Below are positions 9,857 through 19,255 of a DNA stretch of 24,138 nt, one piece after another. Position numbers and translations under genes: made by a program. The DNA comes from Thermomucor indicae-seudaticae (taxonomy: Eukaryota; Mucoromycota; Mucoromycetes; Mucorales; Lichtheimiaceae), in the NCBI GenBank assembly GCA_000787465.1, contig JSYX01000550.1:1-24138 (forward strand), given 5' to 3'. The notes beneath the pieces were generated by a model. It saw only the letters and a program-made list of their open reading frames with translations. It searched no databases and had not been told where the DNA came from. Numbering within the stretch: position 1 is the first letter of the stretch; every line of letters starts with the position of its first letter.

Positions 9857-9865
9857 TATATAAAA
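9857..9865 (+). promoter_or_regulatory. TATA box of the GPI wall-protein gene
   Basis: The string tatataaaa stands 76 bp before the ATG at 9933. It is followed by a pyrimidine-rich leader (tcttttgcttttgcc) of the kind seen in strongly expressed fungal genes. Confidence 0.65.
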
Positions 9866-9932
9866 GAAGCACACACACATCTTGCCCTATCCGACTTGTC
9901 TCTTTTGCTTTTGCCTTTTTTCTTTCTCAAAC

Positions 9933-10750
9933 ATGAAGAGCGTTACTTTGATTGCCGCCACGGGTCTTCTTATGGCAGCTGCCGCGAATGCTGCTGGATG
10001 CTCTTGCGATCCAAGCGATGCAGAGTGCTTGAACCAATGCGGTAAGTTTTGACGACGAATGGGTGAGCCCTATTCTCTCTCTGACTCTTTCGCTCTCTAG
10101 TTGGAAACGCCGACAGCTGCTTGTCCCAATGCAGTGATAATGATTGCTATTCCAAATGCATCTCGGACAACTGGCCAGGTGCTGGAGAATCATCCAAGAC
10201 CGCGTCCCAGGCGGCTGAATCCGAGACTGCCTCGCCGACGGACACTCCTTCTGACGCTCACACCACCGTTGCTACTACTGACATCCATTCGGGCACCCGC
10301 ACTCCTTCTGCTTCCTCTGCTACTGACACTCCTTCTGCCACTGGTTCTGCAACTGCCAGCGCAACCGCAAGCGCGTCCGACTTGTCCGCTGCTTCTTCCT
10401 TGGCTTCTGGATCCACAGTCGCGCCTTCGTCGTCCTTCGCGTCCGTTAGCTCGGAAGCCTCGTCTTTCGCATCATCCATTCTGCCTTCCTCCTCCTCCTT
10501 TGTCATGTCTTCGGTCTTGCCAAGCTGTAAGTCGTCCCCTTTATGTCGCAATTGGGAAAAGCATCGTAACTCAACTTGTTTGATAGCATCTTCCATCGCT
10601 AGTAGCTCCCCTTCGTCTGCAAGCACTTCGTCCGCTGCTGCTTCCCAAATGCCTGCAAACGCCGCTTCTGCTCAAACGGTCCCCAGCAAGCTCATTGTCT
10701 CCGCGGTCGCTGTCGGCGTTGCTGCCATGATGGCAGTTTTCGTGCAGTAG
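9933..10750 (+). CDS. Secreted GPI-anchored Ser/Thr-rich cell-wall protein with eight-cysteine head
   Basis: Exons 9933-10041, 10101-10526 and 10587-10750 give 232 residues. Both introns are about 60 nt with GTAAGT donors and in-phase joins. Residues 1-20 are a signal peptide (MKSVTLIAATGLLMAAAANA). The mature head has eight Cys in a C-x-C-x6-C-x3-C-x7-C-x3-C-x4-C-x3-C order, suggesting four disulfides. After it comes a long Ser/Thr/Ala region, likely O-mannosylated. The last 20 residues (KLIVSAVAVGVAAMMAVFVQ) are hydrophobic to the very end, as in a GPI attachment signal, with small residues (NAASA) upstream as a possible omega site. I infer a wall or plasma-membrane mannoprotein. I do not recognise the cysteine head as a named domain; it is not the eight-Cys CFEM pattern as far as spacing shows. 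Strong TATA and leader suggest high expression. Confidence 0.85.
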
Positions 10751-10873
10751 AAAAAAAGAATTACGCCACCTTACAGCATTTGCAACGGCAAGTCTTCTTA
10801 ATACTACTGTGATTATATCTCTTCTAGATATATACTTTCTCTTTCTCACTGTCTGTTTTCCTTTTGCTTTGGT

Positions 10874-10879
10874 AATAAA
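10874..10879 (+). terminator. Poly(A) signal of the GPI wall-protein gene
   Basis: AATAAA lies 124 nt after the stop codon. A T-rich stretch upstream of it fits a fungal efficiency element. Confidence 0.45.
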
Positions 10880-11277
10880 ATGACTATGAAAAAAGTAGTT
10901 CCTTTATTTGCTGCTTTAGCTATTGTGAGTCGCGCTATGAATATCCCAAACACGCTAATGCACTCAATTAAGAGGAGGTGTGGAACATAGCCAATGGTTG
11001 CTACTGACTGGACTGAGTTGCGCATTTAATACATTGAGTCTCTTATCCGAATGAACCCCAACACATCGTCTCACGACACTTTACTGTCTTTGTCGATATC
11101 GGATACTTCAGGAGGAAATAGAGTGCGGGGATGGTTATCACTCCCCTCTTGAAGTGCTCTCCCTTTTTCTTTTCTCCATGATGGATATTGAATTGCCATG
11201 GTATCTAATTTAGAAAGTTAATTAAGACAGATCTCCTGTTACCCAGGTGAACCTTGAAACATAGAAACAGCACTGCT
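10880..11277. other. Convergent intergenic region, nothing recognised
   Basis: About 400 bp between the 3' ends of the GPI wall-protein gene (+) and the Sho1-like gene (-). No frame, repeat or RNA gene was recognised. Confidence 0.6.
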
Positions 11278-12226
11278 TTATGGATCTATAAACTGATCGA
11301 ACGTGTCAATCCCCGCGGGAACCGAGGAAAAAAAGGAAGTTGGAGAAACTTACGTAATTGCTCGGAACAATCCCGACAGAACCGTCCAACTTGCGAGCCT
11401 GCCACCAGTTTCCCCGCCTGTCGAGAATTTCCAAGACCTCGTCCTTTTCAAACGAGAGTTCGTTCGGATCGTCCGGATTGGCTCGATCTATGCATGCATG
11501 CATGCAAATGCTTCAAAGTCAGAGAGCGAGAAAAGGTCAAAATGTAATGTATAGAGAGAAAATTTACAGGAATGTATGGCTTTCGCATGATCTTTTTGAG
11601 GTTGTACTTCTTGCTGCAAATGTTTCCTGGAGCAGATACTCGTTGAGGATGGCAGACCATAGATGGACTGATGAAGCCAAGACGCTTCCGAACTGCCAAA
11701 GATCAGCACCCAGAAATACTAAAGTCTTTCAGTCGGTTTGTCTCATAAGCCTGCTTCTCTTCTTCTTCTACCTCCATCAGTACCAAAATGATCGAACCCG
11801 CTGCACCGGCCTTGTCTGTACTATGGACAAACGCTTCAATGAGTTGGGTTAACAGAGCGATGCTGATGGCTAGCATAATCAAGATCTATTGGCCGGCGGC
11901 AGTTAATGGATCCATCCACACACACTCTCTCTTTTTCACTATAGCGTGCCATAAACTTATAGTGTCCAAAGACGTCCTTCGCTAGAATCACGTAGAGCAC
12001 CACGATCAGTAACAGCTCATGGATAATGATCCACCAGCCCACGCCGCGGAGACCCGATGCCGCGGCACCCACAAGTGTCAGAAACCAGCCAATCTAGCAA
12101 GCAACCATCACTCGTCATGTCATTCTATATATCCATAGTGCTCTGCTGGATCCTCCTTACAGCAGCAAGAACGGCTGATGCGAGTACCACGGGATTTGCA
12201 GTGACGTGAGAGAGATTGCAGTTCAT
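11278..12226 (-). CDS. SHO1: Sho1-like osmosensor: four membrane helices and a C-terminal SH3 domain
   Basis: Six exons: 12226-12161, 12093-11950, 11885-11772, 11718-11568, 11487-11354 and 11292-11278, about 207 residues. Four helices occur in order: [56 protein letters not shown]; and [10 protein letters not shown] joined to [13 protein letters not shown] short linker leads to an SH3 domain with [22 protein letters not shown] and GIVPSNY, ending FIDP. In yeast, Sho1 sits in the plasma membrane and its SH3 recruits Pbs2 of the HOG pathway. The T|AT join at 11568/11487 restores the SH3 Tyr. The linker is shorter than in Ascomycota. The end of exon 2 is uncertain: joining KFM directly to ILIML needs a GC donor (ATG|GCACGC at 11949); a GT donor at 11925 would add eight charged residues and leave only a 40-nt intron. 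Confidence 0.85.
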
Positions 12227-12388
12227 TATGAGACAACGAAAAGGAAAGAAGAGAAGGGGAGAGAACACACCGCATCAGCCATCCTATTGCAAACGGGGGT
12301 TCTCCTTACCAAAACACAAACCCCCTTTTCGACACGATAGGACAAGATGTATATATGAGATGGGCAAATCAGGACATTGTATCTTGCG

Positions 12389-12394
12389 TTTATT
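12389..12394 (-). terminator. Poly(A) signal of the uS14 gene
   Basis: The minus strand reads AATAAA 38 nt after the uS14 stop codon, about 165 bp before the Sho1-like start codon. Confidence 0.55.
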
Positions 12395-12431
12395 GTAAAC
12401 CGAGACGCAAATAAAATGATGATGACCCGTT

Positions 12432-12731
12432 TTAACGGTACTAAACCCGCCATTGTCAGTTAATAATTCTGCGTCATCCCCAGAGTTCATTCTGCTAATT
12501 TTTACCTTGTGGAAACCAATGTCGTTGGCGTACTCACGGAAGCACTGACGGCAAATGTTGAGGTCGTACTTGCGGATCAAGGCAGCACGGTGAGCGCAGA
12601 CGCGGCTGATGTAGCAAGTCAGATGGGGGCATTGCATCTCACAATGGTTGCTGTTGTCCCGAAACATACCACTGACGGGAGCCTTTGCCGAACTTGCGGG
12701 GGCGAGAGTTCCAAACGTTCGAGTGGGCCAT
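12432..12731 (-). CDS. RPS29: Cytosolic 40S ribosomal protein uS14 (S29)
   Basis: Exons 12731-12670, 12605-12506 and 12440-12432 give 56 residues, exactly the family length. The start [20 protein letters not shown], zinc-binding CRVC and CRQC pairs, [20 protein letters not shown], and ending GFHKYR are diagnostic. The protein binds Zn2+ through four Cys and sits in the head of the small subunit. Both introns are about 65 nt; the TG|C join restores the first Cys. The last exon carries only Tyr-Arg-stop (9 nt), yet the residues are the conserved ending, which confirms it. A pyrimidine-rich leader lies before the ATG, as is common in ribosomal protein genes. One departure from the norm is Asp in RKYDLNICR where Gly is usual. 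Confidence 0.96.
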
Positions 12732-12811
12732 GTTTGCTTTTGCACTAAAACAGGCGAAAAAAGAGAAAGAAGAAACTTTTTGCCAGCCACCCAAATTGAA
12801 AGAAAAAAAAC

Positions 12812-12857
12812 ACAGGTCCGGCCCAAGAAAAAAAATTGTCGGCGCACCCGGACCTGT
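12812..12857. repeat. Perfect 10-bp inverted repeat upstream of uS14
   Basis: ACAGGTCCGG at 12812-12821 and its complement CCGGACCTGT at 12848-12857 are separated by 26 bp that include a run of A. The pair lies 80-125 bp before the uS14 start, so it is a candidate pair of binding sites in a ribosomal-protein promoter. Confidence 0.55.
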
Positions 12858-13075
12858 CCGGGGCGGCATTGCTCCTCTCTCCCCTCCCGGCACAGAACCT
12901 CATGCAAAAGTACGTAATCTAAAGACGCTCGTAAGCTTCTCTAGTCTGTTAAAAAGTCGCGAAATAGTGGGTGAGTACAACTGCAGCAAAGCGTATTCAC
13001 CGTCTTTTCGCGATTTATTCAAGACTATCTTTTATCGTAACGTACTCAAAGGAAAAGATTCGAGCTTTCACAACA

Positions 13076-13240
13076 ATGCCAACGGCCGAAAGCGTTGAGG
13101 TACATCGTAGGGCGTGAGTTATTTTTGTAGGCAATTGACTTTTATTGTTCATAAAACGTGATGTTATCCGTGTTCACAGGCAGCCACTTGCCCCTGTGTC
13201 AGGTACACGGCAGCCTGTTTTGCAAAGAGAGCTATTTTGA
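13076..13240 (+). CDS. Candidate two-exon microprotein, 32 residues
   Basis: Exon 1 13076-13113 begins MPTAESVEVHRRA; exon 2 13180-13240 continues QPLAPVSGTRQPVLQRELF and stops. The 66-nt intron has a strong GTGAGT donor, a TTCACAG acceptor and the same length as introns in neighbouring genes, and the join keeps frame, whereas reading through meets a stop two bases into the intron. I do not recognise the product. It lies alone in the 900-bp divergent region between uS14 and the WD40 gene. No TATA was seen. It could also be the 5' part of a larger gene or chance. Confidence 0.35.
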
Positions 13241-13628
13241 AACCTGACTAATGCTGACTTATCACGGCCAGATGTAAATAATGTATTCCATGGACGTTTG
13301 CAGCATGTATCATCGCATTATAAAACGCCATTGGATCCGCGTGTTTTAGGAATATATATATGGTACGCGAAAGGGCAGCGGCATAACTGGGGTCGTAGTT
13401 ACGATAGAAAAAAATGTCTCGACGAGACTCTGCTGTTGACCGCCGGCAGTGAGATAAATAGATAGCCATGTTTCTTGTTAAGGCCTGCTACGTCGACATG
13501 GGGAAGGAAAGGACGGTGTAGGTGCGGTTACAAGTTGTGCGCGTACTTCAAATTTTTTCCACCCACCTCCCTCCCTTCTCCGCGCGTCGCGAATCTTCCT
13601 TGTCCAATTTGGCCCAATCCGTCAAGCA
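13241..13628. other. Upstream region of the WD40 gene
   Basis: No gene was recognised. The last 80 bp before the ATG at 13629 are pyrimidine-rich (ccacccacctccctccc), consistent with a TATA-less promoter and leader. Confidence 0.5.
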
Positions 13629-15935
13629 ATGTCAGATCACAGTGAGCATGAGATTGTAGTGGATGGCGATTCCACTTCAACACCCGCAGCAGAGCCCATC
13701 ACCACTGGTCCTGAGACGCCAAACACCCATGTGGTGGACGATTTGAGGGAAATGGATGACATTGACACCGATGATCTCCTGGACGAAGCAGACCAGGCAC
13801 TCAAACCCATAGTCGCCTCCTCCAACCGAAACAGCAGCAGAGCAACGACCTCCCGTCGCCGGTCAGCTCGGGCTCGCAAGCCGAGGAGTACCGAGGACAT
13901 GGACCTCGACGAATACAGCGGTTCAGAGACCAAACGACGGACACGACGCAAAGCAGGAACGAAGAAATCCACCAAAGCAAATAATAATAAACCAGATAAA
14001 GGCAAAAAGGTAAAAAAGGACTTGTTGCTGCTTGCTTCATGGAACACCCGAATCTATATCTAGCCCTTTTTTCTAGCCGCAGCCTCGTAAAGCAATATTT
14101 GATCCGGATTACGTACGACAGCTGGCAGCAGAGTACCCCGATGAATACTGGCAGTTTCATGCGGATAGCGGCTACAGCATGATCCATACGATCAACGAAG
14201 AACACCCGTTACAGCCCGTGCCTTCCAACATTACTGACCAAGGTTTGTTGAGCGTTGACAAGGCAGGATGAACGGGGGATACGACTGATGTATTATGTAC
14301 AGCACCGATCACAAGCATGACCTTGTCTGCGGATGGCACTCTGCTGGCGACGTTTTCAAACATTGGCGCGGTCAAGATATGGGACATTGAACGGGACTTT
14401 CGACTGGTTCGCAAGCTCCGTGACACGGAAGAAACGAATATAGATGAGTTTTACTGTGGCAAATTTGCTTCGGACAGCCAGGAGCTGTTGGTGACCGGAG
14501 GAAAACTGAAGGACAGACATCGATGGTCTGCGCAAGATGAGGACAATCATATCTTGCATTGTCCCATCAAGGTAAAAAAACAAATAGGATGCAAAGGCAT
14601 AGAAATGGACCACACAGGACTCACGATTTTCTCTTTGAAGATTTTCAATATTGAAGAGGCCAAAGTGGTCGGTAAACTGGAAGGACACGAGGAAGAGATT
14701 TTATGCATCAAGACAGTCAAATTCAAGGGAGAAAACTATTATATATCCACAAGCCAAGATGGCTATATTACCAAGTGGAAAATGAAGGAAGACTGGACGT
14801 ATGTGTTTGGATCCTTTTTGCCTAACGCTTTCGTGGCTGATATATGGATGAACTAGAACGCTTGTGGAGTCTACGAGAATGGAAGATGGGATTACCTGCA
14901 TGGCTTTTACCGTGTCATTTCTACCAAATACTGGTAACAAGTACTTTTTGGCAGCATGCGATGGGCACTTACGGTTATACGACTTTGAAGAAGCACAGGT
15001 AAGTAAAGATGCAGTGAAAGTTGTTTGCTTTGATATACCAACGAAACAGTTATTCTAGTTAATGCAAACGTTTGAAGACATGTATTCATCATACTGTGAT
15101 TGCGGTAAATTTGTCACATGGCTAGATGAACCGCGGGAGGAAGCAGCAGCAGCAGCAGCAACAGAAGAGGATGAGATCGACATTGATAGAATGGACGAAG
15201 ATCCTATTCCGGAACAACAACAACAACAGCAGCAGCAGCAGCAGACGAATAATAAGGAGCCCTATGCGTACTTTATCAGTCGTGGCGCAGAAATGTGTGA
15301 TGTGGATGAGGGTGTCTGTAAGTGGTGTGATGAAGCGTGCCTGAAACAAGCCCGGACCAACTCACTCGCTCTTTGTTGAAAAGCGTCAATACCCAATACA
15401 TGTACACTTCACAAGCTCATTTATCCTACGGAATCTGGCGGTCAGTTTAGACTGGAAACAGTCAAGAAATACAAGCATGACGAGTGAGTGGTTATTTGTC
15501 AGGATGCAGAGGATGGCAGCATTCATGGATATGTGTCTATAGTTACCACTCAAACTCATGGCTGGTCAAAATCACGTCCAATGGTCGATATCTTTTGGCA
15601 CCAACCATCTATGGTCAGATCTTCGTATTTAATATGGCGACGGGTCAAGTGACAGCCATATTAAAAGAACATGAAGGTAACGTAATTATAAACGTGCTAC
15701 TTTTGGCAGCAGAAAGTTAAACTGGCATTTTGTACAAGATATGGAAGTCCGAGATGTGATATTCCATCCATACCGCCCTCTCATATTCTCTAGCGGTGAT
15801 GGTAAGTATAATAGCAGCTGTAAGAGAGAGAGAGAGAGAGAGAAGAGAAAGCTAATGATGATGATTATAGACGGGTTCGTGAAAGTGTACACCTACAAGA
15901 GCGATGCAACAGACGTAGGTATGAAAGACGCATAA
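13629..15935 (+). CDS. Nuclear-type WD40-repeat protein with polyglutamine insert
   Basis: Ten exons: 13629-14009, 14077-14242, 14303-14571, 14641-14798, 14857-14998, 15059-15317, 15384-15483, 15543-15676, 15739-15801 and 15871-15935, about 578 residues, all junctions in phase. Residues 1-127 are low-complexity: an acidic half (DDIDTDDLLDEADQA) then a Ser/Arg/Lys half (SRRRSARARKPRS, RRTRRKAG), likely nuclear. From about 180 on come WD-type blades: VKIWDIER, GYITKWKMKEDW, GHLRLYDFEE, GQIFVFNMATG and a final blade SSGDDGFVKVYTY. An insert between blades has an Ala run, an acidic patch and ten Gln at about 425-434. I cannot assign an ortholog; chromatin-associated WD40 proteins are a reasonable class by its charged N-terminus. 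An alternative acceptor at 14082 would remove two residues. Confidence 0.82.
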
Positions 15936-17233
15936 AAGAAACGGTACATTCCCATGTGCATGTATTTCTATGTATTCCACTTTACATGTTATCATTTGCA
16001 TATTTGATTCCACGTTGTTTTGTATAAAAGAAAAAGATGCACAAAGCTCTCGTGAGTCATCATGGCCTTTATTGTCGCATTCCTCTGGCAACGTACTCTA
16101 GGTCTCTCACTGAAGCATAGATAGACGCAAGCTAAGGGATCGTGTATGTATCCCTTCATTTAGCCGTGATTTGTATTGCTCGGTGTCAGACGCGACACTC
16201 ACAAAGAACGTGCCAAGTGTCAATTTCCTTACACCAGTACGTGAACGCTTTCACTGAACCTTCTTCGTTTCCGCTGCATCGTTTCAGTACATGAAACAGT
16301 CAGTATTGGGATCAAGTATTGATACTACTACCTGCGTCCATCTGTGAGACGGCCGCGCTTGACCTGTTGATACATATCACGCTCCAGAAGAGTTCGCTAT
16401 ACGTTCTGTCTCATATATATTGATCATCTGGAGACGGTATGGTGTCTGTGAGATCCATTCAAGCTTTCTCTAACGTCGGGATATTGAGATTTCGGGAGTT
16501 GCCTCCTGATTGCTTTTGACTTTTGATCGGCCGGAATGTCAGGAGAAAGGCAATCAGGCGTGCATGGACGTATGCAGATGGGAAGCAGCGCTGGAATACA
16601 GAGAACCATATCCGTTACAGCCGGGAAAACGCATCGATTGATACATCTTGGAAGCAAAGTTCTACTTTTACGGCACGCGTCAACTGCTGCATGGAAGGAT
16701 GCAGTTTCGAACAAGATGTAATACAATTATAGACAACAAAAATGAAATGCCTTCTGCGTGATTGGCTGAACCAGCTTATGTGGCATGACGTTGCACAAAG
16801 AGAGAAATCGAAGAACCTTTCGATGATGCGTTCCCTATCATGTCGACAAGGTATACTGTTCATACATGGTAAATACGAATATGTTTCATGCGGAAAAAGA
16901 GCCTTTGCCAGCAACGTCGAATGGGTTTTTGCCACAGACAATGACTTTTTTGCTGGGAAACCAGTTATGGTATATTAAGGATCATCCCTATTATAGGAGG
17001 AGGCGTGATCGGTAAAAAGAAAAGCTTGTTTTACGGACTCTAATCTCCCCTTTGACAGAGGGGGGTGTTTTCGCGCTTTACCATACAAGTGATTGAAAGC
17101 TCTTGTGTGACAGTTGGGAACATTTTTTCTTTTATTTCCTGTTTCTCTCTGATTTTTCTTTGTTACCGTTATACGATCTCCCTTGTCTCTTTCCTCTCTC
17201 TTCCTCTCTCTCTCGTATATCGGGTTTGATGCG
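15936..17233. other. 1.3-kb region without a recognised gene
   Basis: Short frames occur on both strands (for example 16742-16978 +, 16615-16941 -), but none shows a family motif, and no chain of phase-compatible exons was convincing. The final 130 bp are the pyrimidine-rich leader region of the methyltransferase gene. The 16550-16980 part is less AT-rich and may be decayed coding sequence. Confidence 0.5.
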
Positions 17234-18502
17234 ATGGGCGGCTGTTTATCCTCATGCCCGGATGCACACCACAACAACAACAACAACAACAGCGGCAGCG
17301 GCACCGGCGCCGGCGACCCACATCGATCCTCTGGCCTCGCCGTGGCCCGTGCTCCATCGTCTTCTCACGAAACGAGCACGGTTCCTGTCCGTATTGTCGA
17401 TGGAAGAATCTATCACGATGATCCGATGAGTCGGTACTTGTTGCCGCGAGATGAAATGGAAGCGGACCGATTACACGAGCAGCATTTTGTTACCAAGGAA
17501 CTTTTAGGATGGTAAAACCAAAAAAATCTTTTTCATCGATCTTGTGGAAGGGGAAATCAACTCGTTCTTGAAATACTTGTAGCAACATTTTGGCCGAAAC
17601 TTTCCAACATATTGATTTTAATCATCAATCGATTCATGTCTTAGACGTCGGCTGCGGGCCAGCGACTTGGTTATGCGAAACGAGTCTAGAGTACAGTCAT
17701 TGTCAGTTCAAGGGTATCGATATTTCCGATCTGTGGCCCAAAGACATTCGACCCGTCAATCTCGATTTCAGACAAGCAAACGTGCTTCGAGGCATCCCGT
17801 TCCCAGACGCATCGTTTGGTAATCTCTCTCTCTTTCTTTGATTTTTCTTCCTATCTCACTCGTGATCGATAGACTTTGTCCAATTGCGATTCATGGTGTT
17901 GTCCTTCACAGCCGACGAATGGCCAAGAGTTCTGGCCGAAATCCGTCGCGTTTTGAAACCAGGCGGTTGCTTACAGTGTATTGACCTTGACATGCGGGTA
18001 ATGATATTTTTTTCTATTTCCTGTTTGAAAAAAAAAAGTTCTGAAACCTTTTCTATTTTTTTCAGATCACGACAGACGATTTGAATACCAGAATGTGCCT
18101 GGATAGCTGTAAGTTGAGCATGCAAAAAAAAAGAAACCAGCGAAAGGGGAATGCCCGAACTCACATAGCCTCGAATCTTTAGTTGAACAACTGTACAAGA
18201 CGCAAGGCCTGGATTCAGCGACAGGCGCCAAACTCGATATGCGATTGACGGATGGGGGATACCACATCATTCAGAGCGAATACCGCGAAGTGCCTTTAGG
18301 TGCGTGGGGGGGGCGGGTTGGAACCGCGTCATTGCACATGTTTCTGGGCAGCCTGGACGGCATGGCGCCATGGCTGAAGCGGTACCTGGAGGTCTCCGAC
18401 GAAAATTATAATTATATTAGGCGTCAGATCGAACTTGGACTCAATCAATCCAATGCGTTCATGGGTTTACATGCATTTTTGGCTCAAAAACCTCTGGAAT
18501 AA
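17234..18502 (+). CDS. Class I SAM-dependent methyltransferase with lipid-anchor N-terminus
   Basis: Exons 17234-17511, 17583-17818, 17873-17997, 18066-18108 and 18183-18502 give 333 residues. Motif I is VLDVGCGPATW (112-122), followed by KGIDISDLWP for the acidic loop, GIPFPDASFDFVQLRF for motif II and EIRRVLKPGGCLQCID for motif III: a Rossmann-fold methyltransferase of the Methyltransf_25/11 type. The start at 17234 is chosen because it yields MGGCLSSC, a good N-myristoylation sequence (Gly2, Ser6) with Cys4 and Cys8 for palmitoylation. An in-frame ATG at 17183 would bury it. After this comes an Asn/Gly/Ser linker with six Asn. The product may therefore work at a membrane. The substrate cannot be told; many such fungal proteins are uncharacterised. 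Confidence 0.85.
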
Positions 18503-18509
18503 TGTAATA

Positions 18510-18530
18510 GAAATCTGCCGGGCGGATTTC
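18510..18530 (+). other. Hairpin just after the methyltransferase stop
   Basis: GAAATCTGC and GCGGATTTC pair over nine positions (one G-T wobble) around a three-base loop, starting eight bases after the stop codon. It would form in the 3' UTR. It is not followed by a T run, so it is not a bacterial-type terminator. Confidence 0.45.
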
Positions 18531-19255
18531 CCACCCCTTTCCTCCTCTTCCTCCTCCTCCCCTCACCCCCCTTGTCCCGTTATCTATCTACCTACAAAAA
18601 TATTGTATTCTGCTCATATAATTGGTTTTCTTCCGAGGGCGTTCATCTTGGCGGTGCTTACAAACTTTCAACATGTAGGATTTCTATTTTGGAATGGTAG
18701 ATAGTGGACCTTCCATCATCCAATTGCGCGAGAGACCTCAAAGTGCGCCAAGAAAGTTAAACTCATCTTGCAAATGCTAGCCGATTTTAGCAACTTGCAT
18801 TCGTTATTGCGCCCGCTTCAGACCGAGACAGATCCTAGAATGTCTGAAGAAAGTTTCTGCACTGCAATGACATCCTAAAAGATCAGTACGTGGAACGAAT
18901 TGTCAGATTTACGTAGACTTCCCGCCAATATCATACATCGCGGCAAGAATGATATCACAGTATGAGTTTACTTTTCTTTCTGTTCTTTCCCACTGATTAG
19001 CACAACATACATTCATTATCTTCAACCGGCAAAGAGGTATTTTATTCGAACTACCATGTATCTAAACTAACTCCGACCGATTTGAGACACAAGAGATTGA
19101 AATTAGCCACCTTTTTGACGATGATGGTCAGGTTATTATATACATTCACCAAGTCAAAAGAGCCGAGATAGTATCCAAACAAGTGAAGAGAATCAGTATC
19201 GTAATAATTGAATTGAAAAAATATACAGACTTACCGATACAACGGGCGCAAGGTC
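18531..19255. other. Intergenic, nothing recognised
   Basis: A pyrimidine-rich segment (18535-18580) belongs to the methyltransferase 3' UTR. The rest is AT-rich with no gene seen. It lies downstream of the decayed TnpB/Fanzor-like gene in that gene's reading direction, where a guide-RNA region would be expected. Confidence 0.5.

Noticed and set aside
10258..10626. 122-codon minus-strand frame, acidic and repetitive
   Set aside because: It is the antisense of the Ser/Thr-rich region of the GPI wall protein and reflects that repeat composition.
12685..13098. 137-codon plus-strand frame opposite uS14
   Set aside because: It overlaps the first uS14 exon and its promoter, and has no domain; the minus-strand uS14 model is certain.
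16424..16978. Several overlapping frames on both strands in the WD40-methyltransferase gap
   Set aside because: None contains a recognisable motif or chains into a plausible spliced gene.
18060..18182. Alternative acceptor at 18168 (acatag) for the last methyltransferase intron
   Set aside because: It would change phase and lose the continuous C-terminal frame; the acceptor at 18182 keeps it.
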